Under the pieces are notes generated by a model, which ran no database searches, was not told where the DNA came from, and saw nothing but the letters and a program-made list of their open reading frames with translations. From an uncultured Eubacteriales bacterium (lineage in GTDB: Bacteria; Bacillota; Clostridia; Oscillospirales; Acutalibacteraceae), in contig CAKTDF010000008.1 of assembly GCA_934541115.1 (NCBI GenBank), forward strand, positions 25,025-89,024: a stretch of 64,000 nucleotides of DNA, read 5' to 3'. A program made the position numbers and the translations under genes. Below are positions 8,913 to 17,445 of the stretch, one piece after another. Position 1 is the stretch's first letter. Every line of letters begins with the position of its first letter.

Positions 8913-9515
8913 CTACTTTGCCTCAATTATTGTCAAATTTTCGGGCGAAATATGCGTGTTATTCACAATTATTTCAGTAATTCTGAGTGCGGAAGTCTCA
9001 TTTGACTTTCCTTTTTCAATCACGACCTGCGCAGTCTGACCGTTGATGATCACAACGCAGTCCCCGCCGATTTTGGCTTTTATAAGCGCTTCGCAATCAC
9101 TTTGAGTTTTTATGTCTGCGTTATATTTGTCAAGCAGCAGACTCAGCTCTTTTTTGTCTGTATCGTCAAGCGACGAACTCTCAAGCGCTTTTTTGATCGT
9201 GTCTTCAACCTCGCCGTTCACCTTTGACTGCTCGAGGCGAACCGATGCAAAGTATTCCTCGTTTGAACCGCTTTCGTTTTCTGCAATGGTTGTTTCTCCT
9301 GCGGCGTCTGTGCTTTCTTCGCTGACGCTGCTGCCTGCAACCAAAAGTGAATCTCCGAGATTCTTATGCTCGGTTTCCGCTGTCTGCGAGGTATCCGAAC
9401 CCGCGGACGATTTTTTAGTCGGCTTTGAATAGTACCAGTTCACCGTCACTGCGGCGGCGAGCGCAACAACAAGCGTTGCGGCAAGAATCTGCTTTTTCTT
9501 TGCGAACATACTCAT
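8913..9515 (-). CDS. spoIIIAH: Stage III sporulation protein AH
   Basis: Mother-cell membrane protein whose extracellular domain docks with forespore SpoIIQ to form the feeding-tube (A-Q) complex. The protein is 200 residues: basic N-terminus, one membrane segment at about 9-28, an acidic Ser/Glu-rich linker to about 85, and a YscJ/FliF-like C-terminal domain (about 90-200) with VVIINGQTAQVVI. It is the last gene of spoIIIA, with GGAGG before the start. Confidence 0.9.
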   Translation of the reverse strand: MSMFAKKKQILAATLVVALAAAVTVNWYYSKPTKKSSAGSDTSQTAETEHKNLGDSLLVAGSSVSEESTDAAGETTIAENESGSNEEYFASVRLEQSKVNGEVEDTIKKALESSSLDDTDKKELSLLLDKYNADIKTQSDCEALIKAKIGGDCVVIINGQTAQVVIEKGKSNETSALRITEIIVNNTHISPENLTIIEAK

Positions 9516-9529
9516 GCTTCTCCTCCTTG

Positions 9530-10060
9530 TTATCCGGCTCTGCGGACAACGCTGATATTTGTTGAATTTATATCAAACAAAGCGGAAACGGTTTCGGTTA
9601 TCCGCTGCCTGATAACACTGTCCGACGCGCCGTCGCAGCAGACCGCAACACCGCGTACTTTCGGGTAGACCGCTTTTGTCAGCAGTCCGCCTTCGCTTCC
9701 GTCATTTTCAACTATCACATATTTATCCTCGGTTTTTCTTGAACTGTCCTTTTGCGCGTTTTCAACGTCCTCGCTGAGGTCCCGCGCAAAAACCGATTCT
9801 CCGGAAGATTCAAAGGTAATCATAACCTCTGCCTTTCCTGCTCCTTCAATGCTTTCAATCAGTTGCCTGAGCTTTTGCTCGGTTTCCTGCTCATATGATT
9901 TTTGAGCCGTCGGGTTCGTCGCGTTTTTCTTTTCCACACCGGAATCAAAGCCGGAGAAAAATATCAGAAGCATTCCGAAGATACCGATTGCGGCAATGAA
10001 AGCAACCTTTTTGTTACTCTTTATCCAAGATGAAAACGCTCCAAGTGCTTTATTCTTCAT
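9530..10060 (-). CDS. spoIIIAG: Stage III sporulation protein AG
   Basis: Ring-forming component of the SpoIIIA-SpoIIQ channel; its homologues build a large ring in the intermembrane space. The protein is 176 residues with an N-terminal membrane segment (about 20-37), then a ring-building motif fold with EAEVMITFESSGE-like strands and KVRGVAVCCDGA. The start overlaps the 3' end of spoIIIAF. Confidence 0.9.
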   Translation of the reverse strand: MKNKALGAFSSWIKSNKKVAFIAAIGIFGMLLIFFSGFDSGVEKKNATNPTAQKSYEQETEQKLRQLIESIEGAGKAEVMITFESSGESVFARDLSEDVENAQKDSSRKTEDKYVIVENDGSEGGLLTKAVYPKVRGVAVCCDGASDSVIRQRITETVSALFDINSTNISVVRRAG

Positions 10061-10526
10061 TTTCTTTCACCCACTTTATGCCTATTTCGGCATCGTTACA
10101 GATTTCCTTTATCGCACGGCGAACCTCTTTTTCGTTCGCCCCCTCTTTCAAAGTGATTTCAACGAGCTTAACGGTGCAGTCACTCCTGCATTTTACTTTG
10201 ACTCTTTGAGGTTCTGAGCTGCTTTGAAAAAGCTTTTGGCGTACCGCATTTTCATAGCCATTTTCGGCAACGGTCACAGCCGTCTGCCCGCTCTTTTTTT
10301 GATAAAGCTCTTCGTTTTCCTCAAAGAGAGCCGAATAATCTTCAAAAATATCCGAGCTTGTTTTACCGGTTTGGGAAAGCGGCGAGATCAGCGCGCAAAG
10401 CAAAATTACGCCGGTCAGAGCCGAAAAGGCGTTTTTCATTTTTCCCGACGGCAGAAGCGAAACAAAAACTGCACTGACAACGGCTGTCACAGCTGCAAGC
10501 GCTGCCCAGCTTTTTATTGCTCCCAA
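10050..10526 (-). CDS. spoIIIAF: Stage III sporulation protein AF
   Basis: Membrane protein of the mother-cell channel complex with two N-terminal membrane segments (about 8-23 and 33-50) and a soluble C-terminal domain. The 158-residue length and position between AE and AG fit the family. The start is a TTG with GGAGGAAA about 8 nt upstream; no better ATG exists. Sequence conservation is low in this family, so the order of the operon carries much of the call. Confidence 0.87.
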   Translation of the reverse strand: MGAIKSWAALAAVTAVVSAVFVSLLPSGKMKNAFSALTGVILLCALISPLSQTGKTSSDIFEDYSALFEENEELYQKKSGQTAVTVAENGYENAVRQKLFQSSSEPQRVKVKCRSDCTVKLVEITLKEGANEKEVRRAIKEICNDAEIGIKWVKENEE

Positions 10527-10557
10527 TTTTATTTCCTCCCATTTTTAATCGAATTGC

Positions 10558-11667
10558 TCAGCGCATACTGAGCATGATGCCGGTTGAAATTATGACAATA
10601 AAAACTTCATAGATAAGTGCAAGCAGCAACAGCTTCACCGCCGCGGCAAAACCGCTGAAAAGCGAGGTTACCCCTTTTTGAGAAACAAGCTGAGCCGCAA
10701 AAGAGAGCGCGGTCAGGACTCCGAGGTAAAGCGCAAGCTCGATAATTGCAGGCAGAGTGCAAACAACAACAGCAACTATTCCTATGACGGCAACCGAGCC
10801 TTTTATTAAATTTATACTTCCGGCAAACGCCGAATATGCGTCGCTCATTGCACTGCCGACAACCGGAATGAGATTGCTGACCAAAAAACGAATACCGCGC
10901 ACGGAGGCTGCGTCGGCGGACGAGGAAAGAACGTTTTTGAATGCAAGAAAGCCCGTAAAGAATGCGGAAACCGCGCCTAAAGATACCGTTCCGACGCGCC
11001 CCGCCACCGAGATAAAGCGTGAAGCGTTTATTCGTCCGTTCATCGAAAAAGCAATCGTCAAACAGAGTATTACGCCGCAGAACGGCACAAGCAGCTTGTT
11101 TGAAAACGCAGAGGCACCCTCAGCCAAAAGCAGAGTAAGCGTGCTGTAGCCCGCCGCACCGGCAGGGCTGCCCGAAGCGGCAATTATTCCGGCATAGACC
11201 GGAACAAAACCGAGCAACAGCTTTGAAAGCGAGTCTATGACCGTTACGGCACAACTGAGCAGCGCCTGCGTTCTCCCTGAAAGCAGCAGCGCAAAAACAC
11301 AAACGGAAAGCGTTTCAAGAATGTCTGAGCCTTTTTCACCTTTGAGGCTTTCAAAAAGAAAAACAATCATCAGCGCGCCAAAAAGCTCAAAGAACATTTT
11401 TAACGCGTTTTTTGATTTTTCTTTAAGGTTTGTCCTAAAGTAAGCTGTTAAACTTTTGAAAGAAACATCAAAGGTCCCCTGCGGGTCTATTTCATCAAGT
11501 CCAAAAGAGCGCAGTGCGTCTTTTGTTTCGCTGTCAAACGCAGAAAACAGTGCCCTTTGCGCCTCTGAGGCAATTTCGTCGGCTTCATCGCTTTCGGCAA
11601 ATGCGCAGACAGGAAGCATAAAAAGCAAAAACAGGCAAACAAACAGAGAAAATATTTTTTTCATCAT
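10558..11667 (-). CDS. spoIIIAE: Stage III sporulation protein AE
   Basis: Polytopic mother-cell membrane protein of the SpoIIIA complex. The protein is 369 residues with an N-terminal signal-like segment and about seven further hydrophobic helices. The recognisable core includes GFVPVYAGIIAASG and PVVGSAMSDA. The start ATG overlaps the spoIIIAD stop by 4 nt. A second ATG one codon downstream is equally possible. Confidence 0.93.
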   Translation of the reverse strand: MMKKIFSLFVCLFLLFMLPVCAFAESDEADEIASEAQRALFSAFDSETKDALRSFGLDEIDPQGTFDVSFKSLTAYFRTNLKEKSKNALKMFFELFGALMIVFLFESLKGEKGSDILETLSVCVFALLLSGRTQALLSCAVTVIDSLSKLLLGFVPVYAGIIAASGSPAGAAGYSTLTLLLAEGASAFSNKLLVPFCGVILCLTIAFSMNGRINASRFISVAGRVGTVSLGAVSAFFTGFLAFKNVLSSSADAASVRGIRFLVSNLIPVVGSAMSDAYSAFAGSINLIKGSVAVIGIVAVVVCTLPAIIELALYLGVLTALSFAAQLVSQKGVTSLFSGFAAAVKLLLLALIYEVFIVIISTGIMLSMR

Positions 11668-12053
11668 TTTACATACATCAGCGCCGTTTCAAGCACAGAC
11701 TTGATAAACGGAACACAAAAAACGAGGATAAGCACCCTGCCGGAAAGTTCAACAGCGTCTGCAAGAGCTCTGTTGCCGTTTTCGCGGCACAGAGAGGCGC
11801 AAACTGTGCAAATAACGCTGACAAGCGCTCCTTTCAGCATAACGGATATGTAACCGTTAGGAATGACCGAACCGGTATACTTTTCAAAAACGCCGCCCAC
11901 ATTTTTAAAAACAAAGCTTATCACGAGCGAACAGACGACAACAACAAAGCACAACTGAAGCGGCAGAACAAACTCGGGTCTGCTCTCTTTGAGCAGCGAA
12001 GAAAGCAGAGCCGCGGCTATGGCGGCAGCCGCAATTTTCAGAATAAGGCTCAA
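11664..12053 (-). CDS. spoIIIAD: Stage III sporulation protein AD
   Basis: Small integral membrane protein, 129 residues, with three or four hydrophobic helices, of the SpoIIIAC/AD family. Paired with AC in the SpoIIIA channel. Its start overlaps the spoIIIAC stop and its stop overlaps the spoIIIAE start, giving an unbroken coupled chain. Confidence 0.92.
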   Translation of the reverse strand: MSLILKIAAAAIAAALLSSLLKESRPEFVLPLQLCFVVVVCSLVISFVFKNVGGVFEKYTGSVIPNGYISVMLKGALVSVICTVCASLCRENGNRALADAVELSGRVLILVFCVPFIKSVLETALMYVK

Positions 12054-12244
12054 AGCTTTATCAGCTCCTTGACCTTTTCAAAAAGGTCCTTAATTTCCGG
12101 AATCAGCATCAGAAGAACAATAACAATGCCCATGAGCGTTGTCAGTGTTGCATACTCGCTTTTTTCGGCGCGGACGAGAATCTGATTGAGGATCGAAACA
12201 ATTATGCCGATTGCCGCAATTTTGAAGATGAGATCGATTTCCAT
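12050..12244 (-). CDS. spoIIIAC: Stage III sporulation protein AC
   Basis: A 64-residue membrane protein with two helices, opening MEIDLIFKIAAIG and continuing NQILVRAEKSEYA, the standard SpoIIIAC signature. It is part of the inner SpoIIIA export complex and is paired with spoIIIAD. Confidence 0.94.
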   Translation of the reverse strand: MEIDLIFKIAAIGIIVSILNQILVRAEKSEYATLTTLMGIVIVLLMLIPEIKDLFEKVKELIKL

Positions 12245-12263
12245 TATTTCATCACATCCTGTT

Positions 12264-12761
12264 TTACATCATAGTTATAAAGACCATTCCGCCGATAAAC
12301 ACGCCGGAAAAAAGGCACAGCTTTGAATACTTTGCCCTGGCGTTCTTTGCCTCGTCAAGAAAGAGAGAAAACCGCTCGGAATAGACTCCAAGCACTTGAA
12401 AGCAGCCCTCTCTGTCGCAAGAGGACAGCTCCTTGCCAAGAGAGGAGAGCATTTTTCGTTCCTCCTTTTTAAAAGGCAGGCTGCTGTTTTGTGTTCCCTT
12501 TTGCCACGCCGTGGGAAAGTTTTCACCCTCATTCAAAAAACGGACGCACTCCACGGCAAGTCCCGGTTCCTTTTCCTGCGCGGCAAGTATTTTTGCAAGC
12601 TGTGGAAACGGGCGGGAAAAGCGGCGTATTTCAAATTCGGTTTTACGAAGCAGCGAAAGCACATATTCAAGCGCCTTTACACGGCGCAACAGCTTTTCGG
12701 CAGCTACCGCTCCGAGCACGCTAAGCGCCAGCCACACCAAAACGCCGCCTGTATATTTCAT
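12264..12761 (-). CDS. spoIIIAB: Stage III sporulation protein AB
   Basis: A 165-residue protein with N- and C-terminal hydrophobic helices flanking a soluble helical region, resembling type IV pilus/T2SS GspF fragments; it works with the ATPase SpoIIIAA. The ATG start lies 41 nt inside spoIIIAA. A GTG 24 nt further in, preceded by AGGCGG, is an alternative start, so the N-terminus is uncertain by about eight residues. Confidence 0.9.
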   Translation of the reverse strand: MKYTGGVLVWLALSVLGAVAAEKLLRRVKALEYVLSLLRKTEFEIRRFSRPFPQLAKILAAQEKEPGLAVECVRFLNEGENFPTAWQKGTQNSSLPFKKEERKMLSSLGKELSSCDREGCFQVLGVYSERFSLFLDEAKNARAKYSKLCLFSGVFIGGMVFITMM

Positions 12762-13701
12762 CTTTCAATTCACCGACCTCATAAATACTTTCAACCGTGC
12801 ACGGTTTGCCCTTTCCGGAAAGAAGAACAACATTTTTAAAACAACCTATATCGAGCAGCAGTTCAATCTGTCTGCGGCTTATCAGCTCGCCGAAGCATGA
12901 AGCGTGAACCGTTGCAATGAATACAACGCCGCTGTTTGCCCCCTGTGCAATCGCACGCACCTCCTCGTCAGTTGCAATTTCATCACAGGCAACGACCTGC
13001 GGAGACATTGTTTTTACCGCTGCGGTTATTGCACTGTTTTTCGGGTACGAGGTCAGCACATCGCTGTTTGTTCCCACATCATTGAGGCAAACGCCGTTTT
13101 TCATTGCCGCAAGCTCGCCGCGCTCATCAATTACGCAAACCTTTAATCCGTCTGAGCCGTTTTCAAATGACGACAGCCGCCGTATCAGGTCGCGCAGAAC
13201 GGTTGTTTTTCCGCTCGCCGGCGGTCCGGCAATTAGAAGTCCCGCCACACCGTCTGCAAATACCCGCCGATAAATTTCATCGGAGCTGCCCTTAACGGCG
13301 CGCGCAACGCGGATATTGAGCGAACAAACATTCCTCAGTGATTCAACATTTTTTCCGTCCGGACTTATTGCTGTTCCCGTTATTCCGACGCGATGACCGC
13401 CCGACATAGTTACAAATCCGTTGGCAATGTCATTCTGGCAGGACTGCACCGAATAGCCGCAGAGGGCGTCAAAGGTTTCTTCTAGTTCGGCACCGGAGCA
13501 GACTGCGGCGTTGCTTTCATCATTTCCGAGAGTCGAGTCTTTTTTTAAGATTCTGCTTTTTCCGTCATAAAACAGAACGACCGGCTTTTCCGCGCGCAGG
13601 CGTATTTCGCAGACCGAAGCCTTTGTTTTTCCGTCAATGCCGAGCAGCAGGTCGCGCAAAGACGGCGGCGTAATTGACACCGCACTTTCAAATTGTTCCA
13701 T
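12721..13701 (-). CDS. spoIIIAA: Stage III sporulation protein AA (ATPase)
   Basis: Cytoplasmic secretion-type ATPase energising the SpoIIIA complex, related to T2SS/T4SS ATPases. The protein is 326 residues. Walker A GPPASGKT is at 159-166, followed by VCVIDERGEL and ACDEIAT near 190-245. The start has a near-perfect GGAGGTGAT 3 nt before ATG 13701. It is the first gene of spoIIIA, diverging from yfhO. A sigma-E promoter is expected in 13702-13790, but I could not fix it. Confidence 0.95.
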   Translation of the reverse strand: MEQFESAVSITPPSLRDLLLGIDGKTKASVCEIRLRAEKPVVLFYDGKSRILKKDSTLGNDESNAAVCSGAELEETFDALCGYSVQSCQNDIANGFVTMSGGHRVGITGTAISPDGKNVESLRNVCSLNIRVARAVKGSSDEIYRRVFADGVAGLLIAGPPASGKTTVLRDLIRRLSSFENGSDGLKVCVIDERGELAAMKNGVCLNDVGTNSDVLTSYPKNSAITAAVKTMSPQVVACDEIATDEEVRAIAQGANSGVVFIATVHASCFGELISRRQIELLLDIGCFKNVVLLSGKGKPCTVESIYEVGELKDEIYRRRFGVAGA

Positions 13702-13763
13702 TCAATCACCTCCAATATAAAATATGTGTACAAGTCCTTTGTTAGAATAGTTTTTTTAAACTC

Positions 13764-13792
13764 TTGAACTGAGGAGCAAAATATAGTATTAT
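13764..13792 (+). promoter_or_regulatory. Predicted promoter of the YfhO gene
   Basis: TTGAAC (13764-13769) and TATTAT (13787-13792) are separated by 17 bp on the plus strand, giving a leader of about 78 nt before ATG 13877. The same interval must also hold the divergent spoIIIA promoter. Confidence 0.5.
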
Positions 13793-13876
13793 ATACAGGC
13801 ATTTACACAGCTACAGGTTTTCAGCAGCCGCCGATCAATCGATCTGCGGTTACTTTACACAGAAAGAAGGCTAACA

Positions 13877-16801
13877 ATGAGTAAGAAGAAAAGCAGACTT
13901 TTTTATGACAACAGATTCGTTCTGCTCGCTTTCGGCGCGTCCGCAGCACTGATGCTCATCGTGTATCTCTGCACGCAGGTTTTCCCCTTCGGCGGCAACA
14001 CGATGCTCAGAATGGATCTCTATCACCAGTACGGACCGCTGTTCAGCGAGCTTTATGACAAGATTTTTTCAGGAGGCTCGTTGCAGTATTCATGGGAAAG
14101 CGGACTTGGCGGCTGCTTCCTCGGCAACTATTTCAACTACCTCTCAAGCCCAATAGGCGCAATTGTTGTTTTCTTCGGTCATTCTCATGTTCCCGAAGCG
14201 ATCGCGGCTATGCTTGTCATCAAAACGGGGCTTGCAGCGGCAACATTCACATGGTACCTCAAAAAGTCGCTGCGCAGCCAGTCTCCGGCGTCAATCGCGT
14301 TCGGAATACTTTATTCATTCTGCGCGTACATGCTGGCGTACTACTGGAACATCATGTGGATAGACGCAATGGTTCTTCTGCCCGTCATTCTTCTCGGCAT
14401 TGAAAGAATAATTAAAAACGGCAAGGTGGGTATTTATACCGCCGGACTTGCGCTTTCACTTTTTTCAAACTACTACATGTCATATATGCTCTGCCTTTTT
14501 GCAGTTATATATTTCATATACTACTCGATCATAAGCGACTGTGAAAAAGGAAAAGCCGTAAAACGCTTTTTCAAGAGCGGATTCCGCTTTGCCGGTGCGT
14601 CGCTCCTCGCCGCCGGTCTCATGGCGTTTGCCCTTATTCCGACATATAAGGTTCTTCAAACCTGCTCCGCAACGTCGGGAACTTTTCCGGAAGAGGTGAA
14701 AACCTATTTCACATTCTTTGACTTTTTTGCAAACCACTTCGGCAGTCTTTCAACAACGATCAGAAGCAGCGGCGACGACGTTCTTCCCAACGTTTACTGC
14801 GGTGTTCTGACAATGATTCTTGCCGTCCTTTATTTCTTCACAAAGTCAATCTCAAAAAAAGAGAAGTTTGCAACTATCGGTCTGCTTGCAGTTTTCTATG
14901 TCTCTTTCAATTTCAATTTCCTCAACTACATTTGGCACGGAATGCATTTTCCGAACGATCTGCCATACCGCTTTTCGTTCATGTATTCATTCATTCTGCT
15001 CATAATGGCATACAAGACTTTCCTCAGACTCAAGGAATTGCCCTCAAGGCAGATCGGTCTTGCAGGTGCGGCGCTCATCTTCTTTGTTTTCCTTGTCCAA
15101 AAAATTCAAAGCAAAAATGTCGGTGACGGAACAGTTTATATTACGCTTGTTTTTGCCGTTTTCTATGTTCTTCTTATGACGGTTTTGAAGGACAAACGCT
15201 ATCTCAAAGGCTCGCTTGCCGTTCTGCTTTGCATTTGCGTATGCAGCGAGGTAATAATCTGCGATGTCAGCGCTTTCCCGAACTCAATTACAAGAGAATC
15301 ATATGAGGGCGACTATGACGAATTCCGCGAGGTAAAGGACTACATTGACTCGGTTGAAAACGACAAGTTCTACCGCATGGAGCTTTCTTACCTCAGAACG
15401 AGAATGGATAACTGCTGGTTCGGCTACAACGGTGTTTCTGTTTTCTCCTCAATGGCATATGAACGCCTTGCAAAGCTTGAAGACCACCTCGGTCTCATGA
15501 GCAACCGCATCAACAGCTATACTTATGCCCCGCAAACACCGGTCTACAACCTCATGCATTCAATCAAATATGTTGTCAACAACACAACGCCGAATGTTCT
15601 CAACAGCAAGTATTATCAGAGTCTGACAAGCACAGATAAGTTCCAGGCATATTCAAACAACTATTATCTTCCTCTCGCCTACTGCGTTGACAGTGAGATT
15701 GAAAACTGGAACTATGAAAAAGATTTGACAAACCCGGATCCGTTCGCTGTTCAGAATGACTTTTTCAAAAAGGCTACCGGCGAAAAGAACGATGTTTTTC
15801 TCCGCGAAAGCTTTGAATACGTCAATTATATGAACGTTGAACCGTTCACCGAGGGACTTGACCAGGGTGATTTCTATTTTTCAAAGAACGATGAAGAAGC
15901 GGACGGCAGCGCAACGTTCCATCTGACAACAAAGTCGGACGGAAATTACTACGTTTACTTTTACGTTGACGGCGCCGATTCAAAGGATATTTCCGTCAAC
16001 ACTCCGCACGGAACGATCACAAAATCAGCCACACAAGACGGACTTTTTGATATAGGCAACTTTGAAAAGGGTCAGGCTATAACAATTAATGTCCCGTTTG
16101 AAAAGAACGAGGGCAGCCTCAAGCTCCACGTTTACAGAATTGACGATGAAGTATTCCAAAGCGGATATGAAAAGCTTTCGGCAAACACACTTGAACTGAC
16201 AAGCTTTGATGACACCGCGTTTTCCGGCAGCTTTACGGCGGAAAAGGACTGCATTCTCTATACCTCGGTACCGTATGACGAAGGTTGGAGCATTACGATC
16301 GACGGTCAGAAGGTACCTGACACCGATATTGTCAAAATCGGCGACGCGCTCATCGGTGTAAAGGTTACAAAGGGCAACCACGATATAGCTTTCAAGTTTG
16401 AAACGCAGGGTCTCATGACCGGCATTGCAATATCTTTCTTCTGCCTCGCAATCGTCATTCTCCTTGTTATAATTTCACTGCTCAAAAAACGCAGAAAGAA
16501 CACCAGGAAAAAGAAAGCCAAGGTTTCTGTTTTTGCGGATATAGACAATAGTGTTGATTGGTGCGTTTACTACGGTGCCGATGATGAAGAGGAGAAAACA
16601 CAGACAGTTCTTTCGGAAGAAAAGGAAATTACGGTTGAAAATATTGACATCACCTCGCCCAAAGAGTATCCGGTGAGAGAAATCTTCTCGCCGTCTGTTT
16701 CGGGAAATGATATACACAAAGAGGTCTTTGCTCCGCTTGAAGAACCGTCGGCAATTGAAAAAGTAACCGAAAAAGAATGGAATGACATTTTCGGTTCATA
16801 A
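13877..16801 (+). CDS. YfhO-family polytopic membrane protein (GT-C-like)
   Basis: A 974-residue membrane protein of the YfhO family, thought to be a GT-C-fold enzyme adding sugars to lipoteichoic acid or other surface polymers. About a dozen hydrophobic helices fill residues 15-470. The conserved first loop contains RMDLYHQYGP and SWESGLGGCF. A large extracytoplasmic beta-rich region follows (about 470-850), then a last helix near 860-880, and an acidic cytoplasmic tail of roughly 100 residues not typical of all members. The start has GAAAGAAGG upstream. It stands alone between its own promoter and terminator. The substrate is unknown. Confidence 0.86.
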   Translation: MSKKKSRLFYDNRFVLLAFGASAALMLIVYLCTQVFPFGGNTMLRMDLYHQYGPLFSELYDKIFSGGSLQYSWESGLGGCFLGNYFNYLSSPIGAIVVFFGHSHVPEAIAAMLVIKTGLAAATFTWYLKKSLRSQSPASIAFGILYSFCAYMLAYYWNIMWIDAMVLLPVILLGIERIIKNGKVGIYTAGLALSLFSNYYMSYMLCLFAVIYFIYYSIISDCEKGKAVKRFFKSGFRFAGASLLAAGLMAFALIPTYKVLQTCSATSGTFPEEVKTYFTFFDFFANHFGSLSTTIRSSGDDVLPNVYCGVLTMILAVLYFFTKSISKKEKFATIGLLAVFYVSFNFNFLNYIWHGMHFPNDLPYRFSFMYSFILLIMAYKTFLRLKELPSRQIGLAGAALIFFVFLVQKIQSKNVGDGTVYITLVFAVFYVLLMTVLKDKRYLKGSLAVLLCICVCSEVIICDVSAFPNSITRESYEGDYDEFREVKDYIDSVENDKFYRMELSYLRTRMDNCWFGYNGVSVFSSMAYERLAKLEDHLGLMSNRINSYTYAPQTPVYNLMHSIKYVVNNTTPNVLNSKYYQSLTSTDKFQAYSNNYYLPLAYCVDSEIENWNYEKDLTNPDPFAVQNDFFKKATGEKNDVFLRESFEYVNYMNVEPFTEGLDQGDFYFSKNDEEADGSATFHLTTKSDGNYYVYFYVDGADSKDISVNTPHGTITKSATQDGLFDIGNFEKGQAITINVPFEKNEGSLKLHVYRIDDEVFQSGYEKLSANTLELTSFDDTAFSGSFTAEKDCILYTSVPYDEGWSITIDGQKVPDTDIVKIGDALIGVKVTKGNHDIAFKFETQGLMTGIAISFFCLAIVILLVIISLLKKRRKNTRKKKAKVSVFADIDNSVDWCVYYGADDEEEKTQTVLSEEKEITVENIDITSPKEYPVREIFSPSVSGNDIHKEVFAPLEEPSAIEKVTEKEWNDIFGS

Positions 16802-16808
16802 AAACCAA

Positions 16809-16851
16809 GGCACAGGGATTTACACTTGCAAAAATCCCTGTGCCTTTTCTT
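16809..16851 (+). terminator. Rho-independent terminator of the YfhO gene
   Basis: GGCACAGGGATTT pairs perfectly with AAATCCCTGTGCC around a loop of about ten bases and is followed by TTTTCTT. It begins 8 bp after the stop codon. Confidence 0.92.
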
Positions 16852-16859
16852 ATTGTATG

Positions 16860-17024
16860 TCATTGAATTACCGCGCTCTCTGAAATAAAGCTTTCTATTC
16901 CGCGTGTTGCGTAGCGTATCAGCAGCGTTGGGAGAAACCGCACAACAAGCACCGCAATAATAATAAGAACCGCAATCAAAACGATAATAAATATGTTGTC
17001 CTTTTTGTTGCCCAATCTTATCAT
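16860..17024 (-). CDS. Small single-pass membrane protein (54 aa), unknown
   Basis: An open frame of 54 residues: short basic N-terminus, a strongly hydrophobic Ile/Leu/Val helix at about 11-29, then RYATRGIESFIS. CGGAGG directly abuts the ATG, which is too close; a TTG three codons later has the ideal 9-nt spacing and may be the true start. It lies tail to tail with the YfhO terminator. I do not recognise it. Confidence 0.5.
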   Translation of the reverse strand: MIRLGNKKDNIFIIVLIAVLIIIAVLVVRFLPTLLIRYATRGIESFISESAVIQ

Positions 17025-17080
17025 CCTCCGTATTTTATTTTCCGTGTGGTTTTAACGACGTTGATTTTTCAGTCCTCCTA

Positions 17081-17118
17081 AAATAAAAAAGTGTGTGCAA
17101 TCCGAAGAATGCACACAC
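17081..17118 (-). terminator. Terminator-like hairpin (minus strand)
   Basis: GTGTGTGCA at 17091-17099 pairs with TGCACACAC at 17110-17118. Read on the minus strand the stem is followed by TTTTTTATTTTA. It would end transcripts coming from spoIVA before the small ORF. Confidence 0.75.
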
Positions 17119-17141
17119 GAAAAACACAAACTTCGTTTTGC

Positions 17142-17266
17142 TACCACACAAAAAACTTAATCACAAACCACCAATACAGAAGCACGCGAAAAAGGAAGCT
17201 TGCATTTTTACCAACAGTAAAAACGCCAACTTCTGCATTGTGGATTTTGATTTTTTTGTGTGGTAA
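17142..17266. repeat. 125-bp imperfect palindrome (REP/MITE-like)
   Basis: The ends are a perfect 14-bp inverted repeat, TACCACACAAAAAA at 17142-17155 and its complement at 17253-17266. Inside, CAGAAG/CTTCTG and GCATTTTTAC/GTAAAAACGC also pair, so most of the 125 bp can fold into one hairpin with a side bulge. There is no coding potential and no clear target-site duplication. It occupies the otherwise empty 17119-17445 gap between spoIVA and its downstream terminator. Confidence 0.6.
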
Positions 17267-17445
17267 TCATATTATAGCAAATCCAAAAGGCAACTTCAAG
17301 TGAAAAAGGTAATTTTTAGGCAGTTTCTGAAAGAGTTGAGAAAACCGCCCAACATCTGCCGTGACGGTTTTCTCAACCGGTGATAACCGATAATTCGGTG
17401 CTTGAAAAAATTGCGTACTCAAATCAATCTTTGCCCGCTTTAACT

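Noticed and set aside
13702..13763. Exact sigma-E promoter of spoIIIA
   Set aside because: A CATATTTT-like -10 is present, but I could not find a -35 with correct spacing, so no site is claimed.
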